Positions 34,620 through 45,610 of a stretch of 64,000 nt of DNA are shown here, piece after piece. How positions within the stretch are numbered: the stretch's first letter is position 1; every line of letters begins with the position of its first letter. Both the position numbers and the translations under genes were made by a program. The notes under the pieces were generated by a model. It was not told the DNA's origin, did not search any database, and saw only the letters and a list, made by a program, of their open reading frames with translations. Source of the stretch: Blastobasis lacticolella (taxonomy: Eukaryota; Arthropoda; Insecta; Lepidoptera; Blastobasidae); assembly GCA_905147135.1 (NCBI GenBank), contig LR990044.1, positions 10,978,122 to 11,042,121 on the forward strand, written 5' to 3'.

Positions 34620-34910
34620 AATAATCATATTAGCGCAAATATCCCAGTTGTGCTCTCGGGCGCAGGGGCCGCCTTGACCCGGAATCTCGAAACCCTCAAA
34701 TTTAGGATTTGGCAGATCAGGTGATTACGGTAGAGCGACTGCCGTCTGACCTCCGTGACTCTGTTAACGGGGGAACCGGACCACATTTAGTCGCCTGAAT
34801 GTGCAGGTTTCGTCACGGTGTTTCCCCTGGTTGATGGTTCTCCCTGAGCATAGGTTTGTGTTTAAATAATATACATAACTCAGAAAGAGTCATTGGTACA
34901 TGGCAGTACT
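34620..34910 (-). mobile_element. SINE-A copy, head mostly replaced
   Basis: tattagcgcaaatatcccag through GATTACGGTAGAGCGACTGC, TGCAGGTTTCGTCACGGTGT and AGTCATTGGTACATGGCAG. It breaks off just before the B box and runs into a different tRNA-like SINE. Confidence 0.8.
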
Positions 34911-34957
34911 GGAGGGACTAGCCTGGGTGTTTCAGTGGTTAAGTTCGAGGCTAGCCT

Positions 34958-35075
34958 CAGACTACCACGAGTGTTTCAGTGGTTAACATGACGGTCTGCC
35001 ACGTAGAGGTTCGACTCCCGGCAATGCAGAATATGAAATTATTAAATTAATGTTACACCTCTGGGAGTCATTAAG
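34958..35075 (+). mobile_element. Second tRNA-like SINE, 5' part
   Basis: The head TCAGTGGTTAACATGACGGT (A-box-like) and GAGGTTCGACTCCCGGCAAT (B box GGTTCGACTCC), then CAGAATATG...GTTACACCTCTGGGAGTC. It matches the first half of the SINE at 56.27 kb. A partial duplicate of the head (GGTGTTTCAGTGGTTAAG) lies just upstream at 34925. Confidence 0.7.
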
Positions 35076-36187
35076 TATCATCATTATCAGCCTTCTAGTC
35101 CACTGCAGGATATATGTCTCCTCCAATGTTTTATTTACAAGTTTTGTTTATTTGTTTTAATAACAATATTATTATACAGTTACCTATTATTAGGTCATCA
35201 TCGTCCTAGCGCTTATCTTGCTTCTATAGTCTCTGTCCGGTTATCTATTATTATGTATTTAATTTGATTCTACCAACCCTTACAGTTTTCAAACCCCCAT
35301 TTCAGTCAAATCGCGATACAGTAAACTCTAAAACCCTCGCCTAAGCGCTTCAGTACCTACGCGTACGATACGATACCTGTGGATATTGTGGCGGTGAAAT
35401 GTAAATCTATTTGCGTGCGATTTCGTATTCAGGATAATCTGCTTTCAGCTACTCGTCAAACCTGTTGGCGTCGCTATTGATTCCATAAACAAATATGGCC
35501 TGTCTATACGAGATCAATGATCGTAGATTGGTAAGTATTTTTTTTTCCTAAACAAGTTCTAGATGGTAACATTTGATTAATGATAATAATAACCCGTATA
35601 AGGAAGTGATAAGTGGTAGTTTTAATTGTTATTTTACTGACATTATAAAACAGAATAGGTACAACATAATGTTTTCGTCGTCCCGTGACCATGATGTATG
35701 CAGCTGCGTCAAAATATCGGGTTACTCGTCAACAAAGGTACGCGATAGGAAAACCGGAACATACATTTAAAATGTGGGTAGGTATAAATTTCATCCAAAC
35801 TAAGCATGTTTACACCAGCTTTTTATACCCCCAATGGTTGCTAAATTACTGATAGATAACTGATATACCTAGAACGGCACATGCTGAGTGGGTACCATTT
35901 ACGCTGGCCGCCGCGGCACCGACAGTATCATGGGAGCCTACATATTGTTTTAATTAAGATATTTTAAGTATTAATGTGTCCGTTGTCTGTAATTGTAACT
36001 GTTATTGTGTCGTGGTGTGCTGTGTAATAAATGTATTTTTTTAGTACTACTTGTTTTAAATGGTCTATAGGTACTTTTTATATACCTATAGTAACCAGAG
36101 AATATTAACACTAACGCACTGCTGCTGCTGTAGCATCTCAGGTATATGAGTTAGCAGGGGAAGTGTAATATATTTTGTTATTATTAG
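35076..36187. other. Spacer with a transcript-end-like motif
   Basis: Near 35990-36050 the sequence gtaattgtaactgttattgt...gtgtaataaatg resembles the end of a polyadenylated transcript. No open frame goes with it. Confidence 0.4.
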
Positions 36188-36437
36188 AAGCGTTGGTAGC
36201 TGAGTGGTTAAGCTATATGGCTCGAGGGCGAGAGGTACTAGGTTCAAATCCCACTGCGGCCATGTACCAATGACTCCTTTCTGTATCTGTTAGGTTCGCC
36301 TAACAGCAGGGTCACGGAGGTCAGATGCCACTCGCTCCACTGTAATTATCTAATCTACCAAATTCTGGATCACGGTCAAGGCAAACCCCGGGCCCTCGTG
36401 TGGGAGAGCACAACCGGGAAATTAATGCCAAAGATGC
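36188..36437 (+). mobile_element. SINE-A copy with internal deletion
   Basis: The head gcgttggtagctgagtggtt with B box GGTTCAAATCC, then a jump from CCTTTCTGTATCTG straight to GTTAGGTTCGCCTAACAGCA. About 90 bases of the body are lost. It ends CCGGGAAATTAATGCCAAAG. Confidence 0.85.
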
Positions 36438-37319
36438 GTTAAAAATGTTTGTGGTAATATCTAGACTAATAAGAAACTATCCTTACCAACGTCAGACAAA
36501 ACATACAGCAAAACTCACATACGACTTGCATAATACCCGATGAACTTACGTAAACTAGACTAATCCGAATATTAAACTCATTTTGGCACACGTTCGTATA
36601 CGCCGAATAGAATGAGGCGGAGTTCGAAAAAGTTTTGATAGGAATTCTTTGAGACCCGGCCACAAGCGCGGGTGAAATTACGAGTTTTGTTTGGAGTTGC
36701 GGCTTTCAGGCGACTTTGACGTCGCATCTGAGTGGGAGCAGATTTATTATGGCACTGCGGTTGAGGAGCGCTTCATTCAGATAAAGCCCTGCTTCGGGAA
36801 GATTCCGGGCATTTCGTCAGGCGTGGCTTATGCTGAGTGTGGCCTGATGCACGTCTCCTTGTGGCATAGGTAATGATGTCAGGGTGCAGGTAGCAGTGTC
36901 CTTTTCTCATTGCTTCTTGTCTACTGTAATATGACATGTATTGTGCCCAAATGCACTGGGTCATGTGTGAGATAGGTGTAATAAACTGTTTTTATTTACT
37001 TCGAAGTAACGAACGCGCATCGTACGTCGGTTGTCAAATGAAGGGAGTGCAAAAAGGGGTTCATTGACATTTCTAATTAAATCAAACTACCATTTTCATT
37101 GGATAAATAAACAAAAAGCGCCCATTTTCTGCTTAATACGGATATTAAAAAAGTCTATCACGGTTGAAAGAAGTAAATTACAAAGCAAACCAACATTCAA
37201 TAGCCATTTTCTCGAATAACTTGTTGCTTTGTACTCTTCAAATGTTATTGGCGGAGTTTGTTGATTTCTTTACAATAAGATTTTAAATAATAGTGCGACA
37301 ATAACTCACTCCCTCACTT
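36438..37319. other. Spacer with no gene
   Basis: A short frame at 36691-36873 is followed by an AATAAA at 36971, but it has no known motif and lies in a GC-neutral context. I do not call it. Confidence 0.35.
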
Positions 37320-37560
37320 TAACCCCAGACGAAGAAATAGGGGTGCTATAAGTTCTACGAGTGTGTCTATCTGTGTATCTGTCTGTGGCATAGTAGCTCC
37401 CGAACGGATGGACGGATTTGGATGTAGATTTCCCAGATTAGCCAGTTTAATCCAGATGGTTCTTAGCTTTGTATCATTAAAATCGGTTCAGTAGTTTAGG
37501 AAATAATAGAGTATAAGTATACTTGGCCGACATTTTTCGGTCGGTTAGGTTACCTATGTC
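37320..37560 (+). repeat. Repeat D copy, inverted relative to the others
   Basis: TTTAACCCCAGACGAAGAAA, AGGGGTGCTATAAG, GTCTGTGGCATAGTAGCTCC, CGAACGGATGGACGGATTTG, then TATCATTAAAATCGGTTCAG and ATTTTTCGGTCGGTTAGGTT. CCGACATTTTTCGGTCGG forms a hairpin near the right end. Confidence 0.65.
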
Positions 37561-38051
37561 TTTTTCTATTGAAATTAATTTCACGATGGTATCCGTTATT
37601 CTATTATTATACACTTGTATTATTTCATTTCGCCTACACAATTCAGGAGAACATTAATGATGATGACACAATTCAAGAGCAATAATTTGTAGTATAATTA
37701 GTCGAAGTGTCGGGCTTAGTAAAGTCAACCCAATATCCGCTACGTCGGAATGTTCTGGCTTTACGGATAAGCCAGCCAGTGTGATTGCAGGCATATTGCA
37801 TAGGTAACGCAAATTAGCTTACTCCAGTGTAAACCTAAATGCGTGAATTCTAAATATGATGGACGGGTAATACATTGAGCAAGCACACTTGAAAGTTCTG
37901 CGTTCCTTACCGCTCATAAATGTTTGAATTTCGAATGTTATATTGTTTTAACCATAAGAAAATTAACCATTAATTTAAAAAAATGGCGGGGAATCGTGTG
38001 TCAGATGTTTTTTATCACATCACAAGTTGAAGTTCGTCGTCCGTAGCAGAA
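37561..38051. other. Spacer upstream of the mariner remnant
   Basis: Nothing recognised. A mariner terminal repeat would be expected here but I cannot identify one. Confidence 0.35.
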
Positions 38052-39000
38052 ATGGAATTAACGCGAAAAGATTTGAGATCGATGATTTTTAATGATTTTA
38101 AAGGTTCACAAGTTTCAAAGGTCTGCGCAAGCATAGGCGTAGGAAGGGGGGAACCGGGTGGGCCGTGCCCATCCCAGAATGGTCTGGTGCCCACCCCAGG
38201 AGGGGGTGCTCACTGGCTGTACATTTTCGATTGACTCGGCTTCATCGGTCACCTCACGGGCCAGGCCCTCCCTGGAAAATATCCCTAGATACGCTAATGT
38301 GCGCAAGACTGCACTGCTCGACTTCAAAATGCTATTGGGAGGGAAGCACCTCATTTGAGCACCGTAAGGCGGTGGTACGCAGAATTTGATCGTGGCCGTG
38401 TTTCTCTCCATGATGATATCACTGAGGAAAATTCGTACTGCCAGGCAACTAATTAAAGAAAACCGGCGTATCACCTATGAGGAGATTAGAGGACATTTGG
38501 GGATTGATATGAGTCAAATTCTAAAAATTCACTCCACAAAAGACGGGGCCTGGCTGCCAAAGACAGTTAAGAATGAGTGGTAAAATAAATACACAAATAC
38601 ATTTACATAAAATACATTTTTTGCACAGTGTCTTTGAAAAAGTTAGGGAAAAACGACCAAGAAGTCGCATCCAATTGCACCATGAAAATGGAATTTTTGG
38701 CTTCTGAAAAGGTAGAACTAGTGACCCACCCCGCACATAGTGCAGACCTAGCACCAAGCGATTTCTTTATTTCCCGAAATATCAAAGATTTGACGGTTTG
38801 ACATTTACGGTTTGTTGACATTTACGGGCCTGAAAGAGGATAGCTAATAGCTTGCAACCAGCACGTGAAAAAAACGCTCTCAGACCTCATGGTCATGGTC
38901 CTCGTGTTTTCAAAAATGGTTTCACCGACTGAATAAGTCGGTATACTTGTACAAAGCAGTAAATATATTATTTTACATGTAAGATGTTTTATTAATGAGA
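38052..39000 (+). pseudogene. Mariner-family transposase gene, broken
   Basis: Mariner-type transposases cut and paste DNA at TA sites through a D,D34D active site. Here the start at 38052 gives MELTRKDLRSMIFNDFKGSQ (N-terminal helix-turn-helix start). Foreign sequence then interrupts it at about 38128-38350. STVRRWYAEFDRGRVSLHDD resumes in the same frame at 38358. After a +1 shift, TARQLIKENRRITYEEIRGH continues to 38500. The segment with the first catalytic Asp is deleted. KVREKRPRSRIQLHHENG follows (second Asp position reads Glu), then VELVTHPAHSADLAPSDFFI (third Asp region kept). A weak C-terminal match (KWFHRLNKSV) lies near 38915. It is dead by several independent lesions. Terminal repeats were not found. 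Confidence 0.85.
38128..38350. other. GC-rich insert inside the mariner remnant
   Basis: About 223 bases between the mariner N-terminal and HTH parts. It includes gcataggcgtaggaaggggg, GTGCCCACCCCAGGAGGGGG and GGCCAGGCCCTCCCTGG. The base composition differs sharply from the mariner. gcgcaag occurs at the left junction and again at 38302. The open minus frame across it (119 codons) has no family that I know. Its origin is unknown. Confidence 0.6.
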
Positions 39001-39460
39001 TACACAAAACTTTCAGTGTACTCCAAGTACCAACTTATAAAGTGTATTTGGAAAAGCAAACATTGGGTAGAAAGTTAGGTGCATTTGTAACTTTGTGATA
39101 TGTTTAAAGTATCAGAAAGCCCTCTTTTAAGTACGAATTTTTTCAGGAAACTGTGGTATGCTTCACTGCACGTGGCTACTTCGTGTTTTCAACTTCATAG
39201 TGTTACAAGAGGAAAGTTTCTTTCGATAGAAATTACCCAATAACTGGAACAAAACTTGATTAACTTGGCAAGAATCTAGACCACACTAAAAACACTTCAC
39301 AGGACACTACAATTTATCACTAAATTTATAGGCACTAGAACTCTTCTGTAACACACCATTAACTTCCACTGTAATCACTTGTAGTCCCTTCGGATTATCG
39401 CAGGTATTGCCTGAGCGGCTTATATATGGCTCGGTTCGGTAATTCTCGAATATTCGTGTG
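38985..39460 (-). promoter_or_regulatory. Heat-shock-type core promoter and possible short transcript
   Basis: On the minus strand, TATATAAG (39426-39419) lies 17 bases below a perfect three-unit heat-shock element (GAA-n2-TTC-n2-GAA, 39443-39455). This spacing matches classic hsp70-like promoters. Downstream is an A-rich leader-like sequence of about 400 bases (gtgattacagtggaag..., gttaatcaagttttgttcc) with no long frame. An AATAAA on the minus strand lies at 38993-38988. A short non-coding heat-inducible RNA, a promoter severed from its gene, or an LTR-like promoter would all fit. Confidence 0.55.
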
Positions 39461-39678
39461 GCTGCCGAGAGTTCAGTGGCTACGCATACTAACAGTCTGC
39501 CTCGAGAACCTTCGCCAAGAGGAGTTTGTGAGTTAGTGCGAAGAAAATTATAGTTGTTTCTTAATGCTCCGCTTCGAAAACCTTTGACGAAATTGTAGAA
39601 AAAACGTACGTTAGTGGGTAAGTGCGTCGGGCTTCGGAAACAATAAAATTTGTTGTACAATAGCGTGGAACAATCTAG

Positions 39679-39802
39679 TTCAAAACATTCGAGAATATTC
39701 GACTTTCTGAGGCTTCTTGCTGCACGTTACTAGATTGTTCGGTAAACTGTTACGGTAGATCCCTACTTGTAGAACTACTTGTGGCATACTTCTAGAACAT
39801 TT
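39679..39802 (-). promoter_or_regulatory. Distal heat-shock elements
   Basis: A second perfect three-unit HSE (TTCgaGAAtaTTC) is at 39688-39700 and a further TTCtaGAAcaTTT is at 39790-39802. With the element at 39443 this makes at least three HSEs within 360 bases, upstream of the minus-strand TATA box. A two-unit GAAccTTC lies at about 39507-39514. Confidence 0.6.
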
Positions 39803-40512
39803 GGTAAACAATTGTGATAACAATTAATTGTAAACGCATGCAGTGTTTACCTATCATTGGTTTTATACTTAAAACTAGATAAATGCTGTTACTTTACATA
39901 CTATAAGATTTTATGTAGTGTATAAACTGTTGGTGAACCTAATAAATAAATAAATGAAAACGGTAAAATCAAAATGAAAAAGTATTCATTGAATAAGGAT
40001 AACGTTAATTAATCTCATCAAACGTAAACAATCGAATGGAAAGCCAAGGGAAAGTTAAGCGAGCTCATCCAGGTAGGGGGCAACGCTTGCAAACCGATCA
40101 GCGTGTACGAGTGTTTACACGGCAAGACACCGGACACCGATACACGCCACGCACATATCCGCCTAGGCGAATCATTTACACAGCGTGCTCGGCCTCACCA
40201 GCCGGCCTACCTGCGGTTACAGTTATGGAAACCTTACAATGGCCACAGAATAATGCGGTATGTTTTCGATAGACTTTTCTGGCAGCCCTCCGCCGTAACA
40301 ATATTCACTACTACCTGATACTTACCCACGTGTAGACAATTTCCCGAACAGTGCACTGTATAGTGCAGTTTCGTCGACAAATGCATGTACAGTCTTTCTT
40401 ACCTGGAACAAAAAAGAGTTAGGTAAGCTAACGAACAATGGATTTCAGGGGTTATTCTATTAAAACATAATTTAGATAGGTAATTTTGAGTTACATTAAT
40501 CGGATATGCTAT
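39803..40512. other. Spacer without a recognised gene
   Basis: An (AATA)n run at 39938-39953 could be a retroelement tail. Short frames at 40036-40318 have no signature. Confidence 0.35.
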
Positions 40513-40693
40513 GGTATAATGATATTATTTACCGAGACGAGTTGTTGGTGAAAAGGTACGTATTGGAATTCTGAAATTTGAATTTTGCTATATACAAACC
40601 TGTACTTATTAAAATTCAACTTAATACGTATAGGTCCTTACCAATACCGACCGACACAAATGACTCGTCTCGCTAATATCACTACAGTATACT
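40513..40693. mobile_element. Fold-back MITE with GAGACGAGT arms
   Basis: The left arm ggtataatgatatta...CCGAGACGAGT matches the reverse complement of the right arm ACTCGTCTCGCTAATATCAC. A second, inner inverted pair (tacgtattgg / ttaatacgtat) lies inside. Arms are diverged by indels. The ends are approximate. Confidence 0.55.
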
Positions 40694-43284
40694 TCTAAAA
40701 ATAGCTGTAAGTAACAAGAAGTACAATTTGGAGAATGGAGATACAGAAAAAGAGACAAACGCGTGTTACATGTTGACATTTCTGCCTTATCGCAGAAACG
40801 CTATCCTTGCCACGCAAAAATATTGTACTACTGAAGTAGGTACTACCACTAAAGGTTAATCCAAACGTATGGGATTGTGACGTGGGACCCGGAGCCCTAT
40901 TCGTTCAAGTGAATTCGACCAAACGAGCTCTACAAAGCGGTTAATATGAGGTCGTTTACACCTACGCGTTAAATTCTCACGAGTGTAGGAATCCAGATTC
41001 GCGAGCATATTCGTCCATAACAATAAACAAACCCGTAATAATTTCAAAAATAACTAAATTGTCTGTTTCCGTACGTATCGTATCATATACATACAAGTTA
41101 CTGACAACCCTATTTTCTTCCGCCGATTGTGTTTCTATTACCTAGGTTAGGTATCATTGAAATCGAAAGCACTAGGTAACCTCTCATCACGAAAATATAA
41201 CAATTCTATTTTTCATCATCATCCAATAATTAAAACTGCCTTTGAATGCTATTTCCGTGCAATTGCAATTAAATTGATCGAAGTTAATTAGTAGACTCGA
41301 AGCCCTAGCGGGCTGTCTAAACGCTTGTCACTGCGTAGCATAAAAAATATAATAATAATAGTATTTTTTGTTTAATTGAGCGGTGGTACGAAACCCTTGG
41401 GTGTGCCTCATTCGGTTTCTGTAGATGTATATGAATATGTAAAGTCGTTGCCTTCTATGCAATCCATAGATATTTCTAATTAACACCTATCCATTGCCAC
41501 TTTTCTTTGCGAAACCGACAGCAAAATATGTAAAGAAAGAGTTGGAAGCGTAACAGTAGCTCACTATCCTCAAAGCCGTGCCCCGACCAGCCGCCGCCAC
41601 GCCGGGATTCCCACGCCCTATTTGCACATAACAAAGCATGCTTGTCAAGCTCAGGACTCCCCTTAAATAATTTCGTAGTAGCCATTCCATTTTGCGCAGT
41701 TTACTTTCGGAGAATCAATTTACTGGTTTCGAGTCGAGTGAAGTTTATACATAGATAATGGTCTTTTTATGAAAGTTTATATGATAAATTCACATTATAT
41801 TTTAAATATTTCGCAAATTAATTTAAGAAAGTAGTCGCACGCACGCACGCATAGTCATATTTCTAACATCTTCTGTGAAGGAGTCTCACTCATCATACGT
41901 AAGGATACTCAGGATCATACGTAATCGCAAAAGTAACTTTTCAATTATTGAAATCACAGAATTGTTGGCAACAGAGATACGTCATTAGCCTATTGCTTTT
42001 CATTTATATATGATCTGTACATTTTAAATACCATAGTATACCAGTACAACTACAAATTATAGACAGATACCATAATTTTTATTCTCGTTCATTATTAGAG
42101 TTGGCTCTCACTAAAGAAATTACCCCGCGATTGGCCCCCGGAACAATGCTCCGCGTGATTTCACACCGAATGCTGACCCACATTAGATCGAAGGTAAGCT
42201 CGTTGGAAGAAAGTCGTACAAACAATATTTTGAATGTAACAAAGTGACGGCCCACTTTCTAATCCATTGGTTTTTTACCCATTACACGGGTAACCCCACT
42301 TTTGCTTGGCTTTTATTGAAGTATCCATTTGTGTTTGGATTTTTAGGACGACAGGGCAAACTTATTTACGGTTTGTTCGAATTAAAAATTGGAGTAAAAA
42401 ATACGACAGTCGCTTTTTAATACGGAAACCGCAACACTGCTAAACACATCGTACAGTGACCGAGAAAAGTATTACGATCTCACTGGCAATAGTAACAAAT
42501 AGAATAGAGAGATAAAATACAGAAGGGGTCCAACATTCTACTGGGTAGTGTTGCGTACCAGTGAGTTGTAAAATTCTGTTTTGATGGTGAGGAAAAAACT
42601 TTTAGCTTTTGGGAAAATGGCAGTAATTTAGTTGTTTCGTTTAAGTTTTCAGATGGGCTGTCTGCTCGAATGACACTATGTGGGTAGCAAAAAAAAACAT
42701 TTATCTAAAAATAAAAGTCGATGTGTGTGGACTCCGAAACAATCTGACTGATTGTGATAAAGTTTTCAGGCAAAGCGGGTGGTCCTTTGTAGTTTGCGCG
42801 ATACCGGTGTGAGTCGCTTGTACAAAATAAAAATTTCATAAATAGATTTATTTTCCGAATTTTTAATTTTAATTGTTGAAGGAATTGTTCCCAAAAGACC
42901 GGCCGCATTGCCTCACTAACTATCCTATTCGGGTCAGGCAGGGTTCTCACCACAACCTACGCCGCTGTGGACGTACGAATTTCCTATGACCATAGCTCAT
43001 TGTTAATAGTTTTATCACTCGGTCACGGGTCGTAATCTATTTCGCGTGAACGTGTTTCGGGTGTTAGTTTTTATTAACCTACATGGGGGTAAAGACCCCG
43101 TTACACTTGGCGGGACGGGGGCCACCCCCCGCCTCTCTTTACTGTTGGAGGGACGGTACACTGACCGATACTGTTATGCGATTTTATTTTTAACTTTAGA
43201 AGTACGTTGACGATGATGATGCTTAATGTCGTGAATGAGGCCTTTCATCTTCATCAGTTATGGGCGACAGTTGACGCTTACCAT
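40694..43284. other. 2.6 kb with no recognised gene
   Basis: Short GC-rich parts at 41573-41632 and 43081-43135 and a cgcacgcacgcacgcat microsatellite at 41836. No coding families are recognised. Confidence 0.45.
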
Positions 43285-43655
43285 CAGGTGGGATTTAAGC
43301 TCGTTCACTGAGTAGCAACGTTCTCAGAGTTCACAGAGTTTGGATTGGTAATTTCGCTAATAATTTTGCAGAGCGTAGGATCTTATTTATAAATATTTTT
43401 TTATGTCAATCCGTAGATAAACAGGCAAGCTGGGCACCTGATGGAAAGTGGTCACCGCCTCTTAAGGACATCAGGTGGGCTGTCCGCTCGTTCATTGCGT
43501 AGCAACGCAGACTTTGGACTGGGAATTTCGCTAATAATTTTGCAGAGCGTAGGATCTTATTTATAAAGTTTTTTTTTGTCAATCCGTAGATAAACAGGCA
43601 AGCTGGGCACCTGATGGTAAGTGGTCACCGCCCCCTAAGGACATTAGCAATACCA
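43285..43655 (+). repeat. 187-bp tandem duplication containing repeat B
   Basis: Unit 1 (43285-43471) and unit 2 (43472-43655) share CAGGTGGG..., AATTTCGCTAATAATTTTGC, AGAGCGTAGGATCTTATTTA, TCAATCCGTAGATAAACAGG and CAAGCTGGGCACCTGATGG. The repeat B core is inside the unit, so the block was duplicated after repeat B had inserted. Unit 2 runs further into repeat B (AGCAATACCAGGGGTATCAC). Confidence 0.85.
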
Positions 43656-44016
43656 GGGGTATCACCAATGCCTACCTCTAAAATCGATACTTTTGCATCA
43701 AATACGCATATGCTAGGCCCCTTCACAGCCGATGAAACTAATCTACCCAAATATAGAAACTAGACCAATTAATATTATTAAAACACATTTAGTGCACTAG
43801 TTCCACTGAAAGTTGTAATAAATTGCGACCGGTCAAGCTGGTAACAGTAATTAGATCCGTCCGATCCGATCCGTTGTTGAGTACAAAAATAACAATAAAT
43901 AAATAAATAAATAGACGTACTGAAATAAAGTTTAAGTAAGTTCATTATTTAAGTATGCTTGCAGGCTTTTTCAACTGAGAAATATATTTTATAAACTCTA
44001 CCAATATCCGGAGGGA
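43656..44016. other. Spacer with (AATA)n
   Basis: ataaataaataaataaata near 43893 and a gatccgtccgatccgatccg run near 43853. No gene. Confidence 0.35.
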
Positions 44017-44114
44017 ACACTATTTCCATGTGCCGTGGGCCACTTAACCTCCGGTAATAGAAAAGATAATTGTTAGTTCAAGGTCTTGAACGCTAAGCGA
44101 GTGAAAACCTTATA
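44017..44114. repeat. Direct repeat flanking a SINE, left copy
   Basis: acactatttccatgtgccgt through GTGAAAACCTTATAA. A diverged copy is at 44320-44415, on the other side of a truncated SINE-A. Confidence 0.75.
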
Positions 44115-44146
44115 AAAACCAACAAAAAAATATTGAATACACTTCC

Positions 44147-44303
44147 ATGTGTGATCCAATCTGACGTCAGTTCCCCTGGTAGCAGGGTCACGGAGGTCAG
44201 CTGGCAGTCGCTCCACTGTAATTATCTAATTTACCAAATCCTGGATCATGGCGGACCCCGGGCCCTCGTGCGCGAGAGCAACACTGGCACATTATCGCCA
44301 ATA
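44147..44303 (+). mobile_element. SINE-A copy, 5'-truncated
   Basis: GTGATCCAATCTGACGTCAG, TTCCCCTGGTAGCAGGGTCA, CGCTCCACTGTAATTATCTA, then CCCGGGCCCTCGTGCGCGAG and a degraded ACATTATCGCCAA end. No head. It lies between two direct repeats of about 95 bp. Confidence 0.85.
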
Positions 44304-44319
44304 TTTTATTTTTATTTTT

Positions 44320-44415
44320 ACACTATTCCCATGTGCCATGAGCCACTTTACCTCCGGAAATAGAAAGGAAAATTGTAAGTTCACGGTTGAACGCCACGCG
44401 AGTGAAAAACTTATA
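44320..44415. repeat. Direct repeat flanking a SINE, right copy
   Basis: acactattcccatgtgccat through AGTGAAAAACTTATAA. It is then followed by a transcript-end-like TTTGTGCAATAAAGAG at 44461-44476. Confidence 0.75.
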
Positions 44416-45610
44416 ACCTTTCGCCTTTGTACTTTGTATTGTAACTGTGTTTCTAATGTGTTTTGTGCAATAAAGAGTATATGAAAATATGAAATACACT
44501 TACAGACTGTAAGGGAACAAGAAATACGTTTAACCAACCCGTAAAATACGAAGCCTCAGCGTGTACTGTCGAAATCGTTATCCAAACACTTCAGGTCATT
44601 AAACTTCGTAATTTTATCTTGATCAATCGTTAATAGCGTGTTAAGGCACGCCTCTTGTAGTAAAGAGTAGATGTTTACAACGAGTGTTTTATGTAACATC
44701 TGGTATTTATGAAATAAACTAAATAAAGGAGGCGGCGAGTGTGAAAGGACTTTAAACGCAAAATAAGCTAAGTATCTTCATACGGTAATCCGGTTTTTGA
44801 GTTTGAGTCCCAGTTTGCTTAATACCCCTATATTTGGTGGATGTTTTTGTTGATGCTATGTTGAGTTATGTGAGAATGCTGTACGATGCTATAGATTCTA
44901 AATGTAGGTACCTACCTAAAAATAGAATTTTTTTGAGAAAATAACATGTATCTACGCTATATTATTATTGAATCACCGCTACAGCCAAACCCAAATAAAC
45001 TAGTAAATATCACACTAATTCCAGTCCGTAAGCACCCCTAAACCTACGATGATACAAAAATTCAAACAAGAATGTGTGCCCTATAAAGGGTTAAAATAAA
45101 GAATTTCAAATTATTTGCACTATACCAATAATACCAACTTAATTATTGTGTCTTATTTATTTGTTTTTGTATCTTGTCTTTTTATTTAACCAAGTATACT
45201 AATTTTTACATGCGACTTTACGAGTTCGTCATAATCATAATTATACTGCTACAACGTTACCTAGAGACAAACAAACATCTGAACTTTCGCTTTTATAATA
45301 CTAATAAAACAGAGAGAAGGGTATTAGGATTTAGGATTTACCAAAAACGTTGGGTATTCCCGGCGAAAATCGTTCACAGCCGAACAGCTTCTAACCCATA
45401 GTTCTCTTGTAAATGTCGAGAATAAAACCTGTATGAATAATGCAGCGGTATCTCAGGTCCGCGATGGGCAAATATTGTTACGATGTGATGTTATCGGCCG
45501 CCTACTTTGGTGCGGAGATTTCACTGTATACTACTTTTCTTTTTCTACGCACGGACAAACGAGCAGACAGCTCACCAGATGGTAAGCTACTTAAACTGTT
45601 TAGGAGTTAG
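44416..45610. other. Spacer with no gene
   Basis: A polyadenylation-like signal lies at 44468. No open frame above 80 codons shows a family signature. Confidence 0.4.

Noticed and set aside
38115..38474. A 119-codon minus-strand gene
   Set aside because: It spans the GC-rich insert and the antisense of mariner sequence.
39307..39660. A 117-codon protein on the minus strand
   Set aside because: The frame runs through heat-shock elements, the TATA box and the leader-like sequence, so it is very unlikely to be coding.
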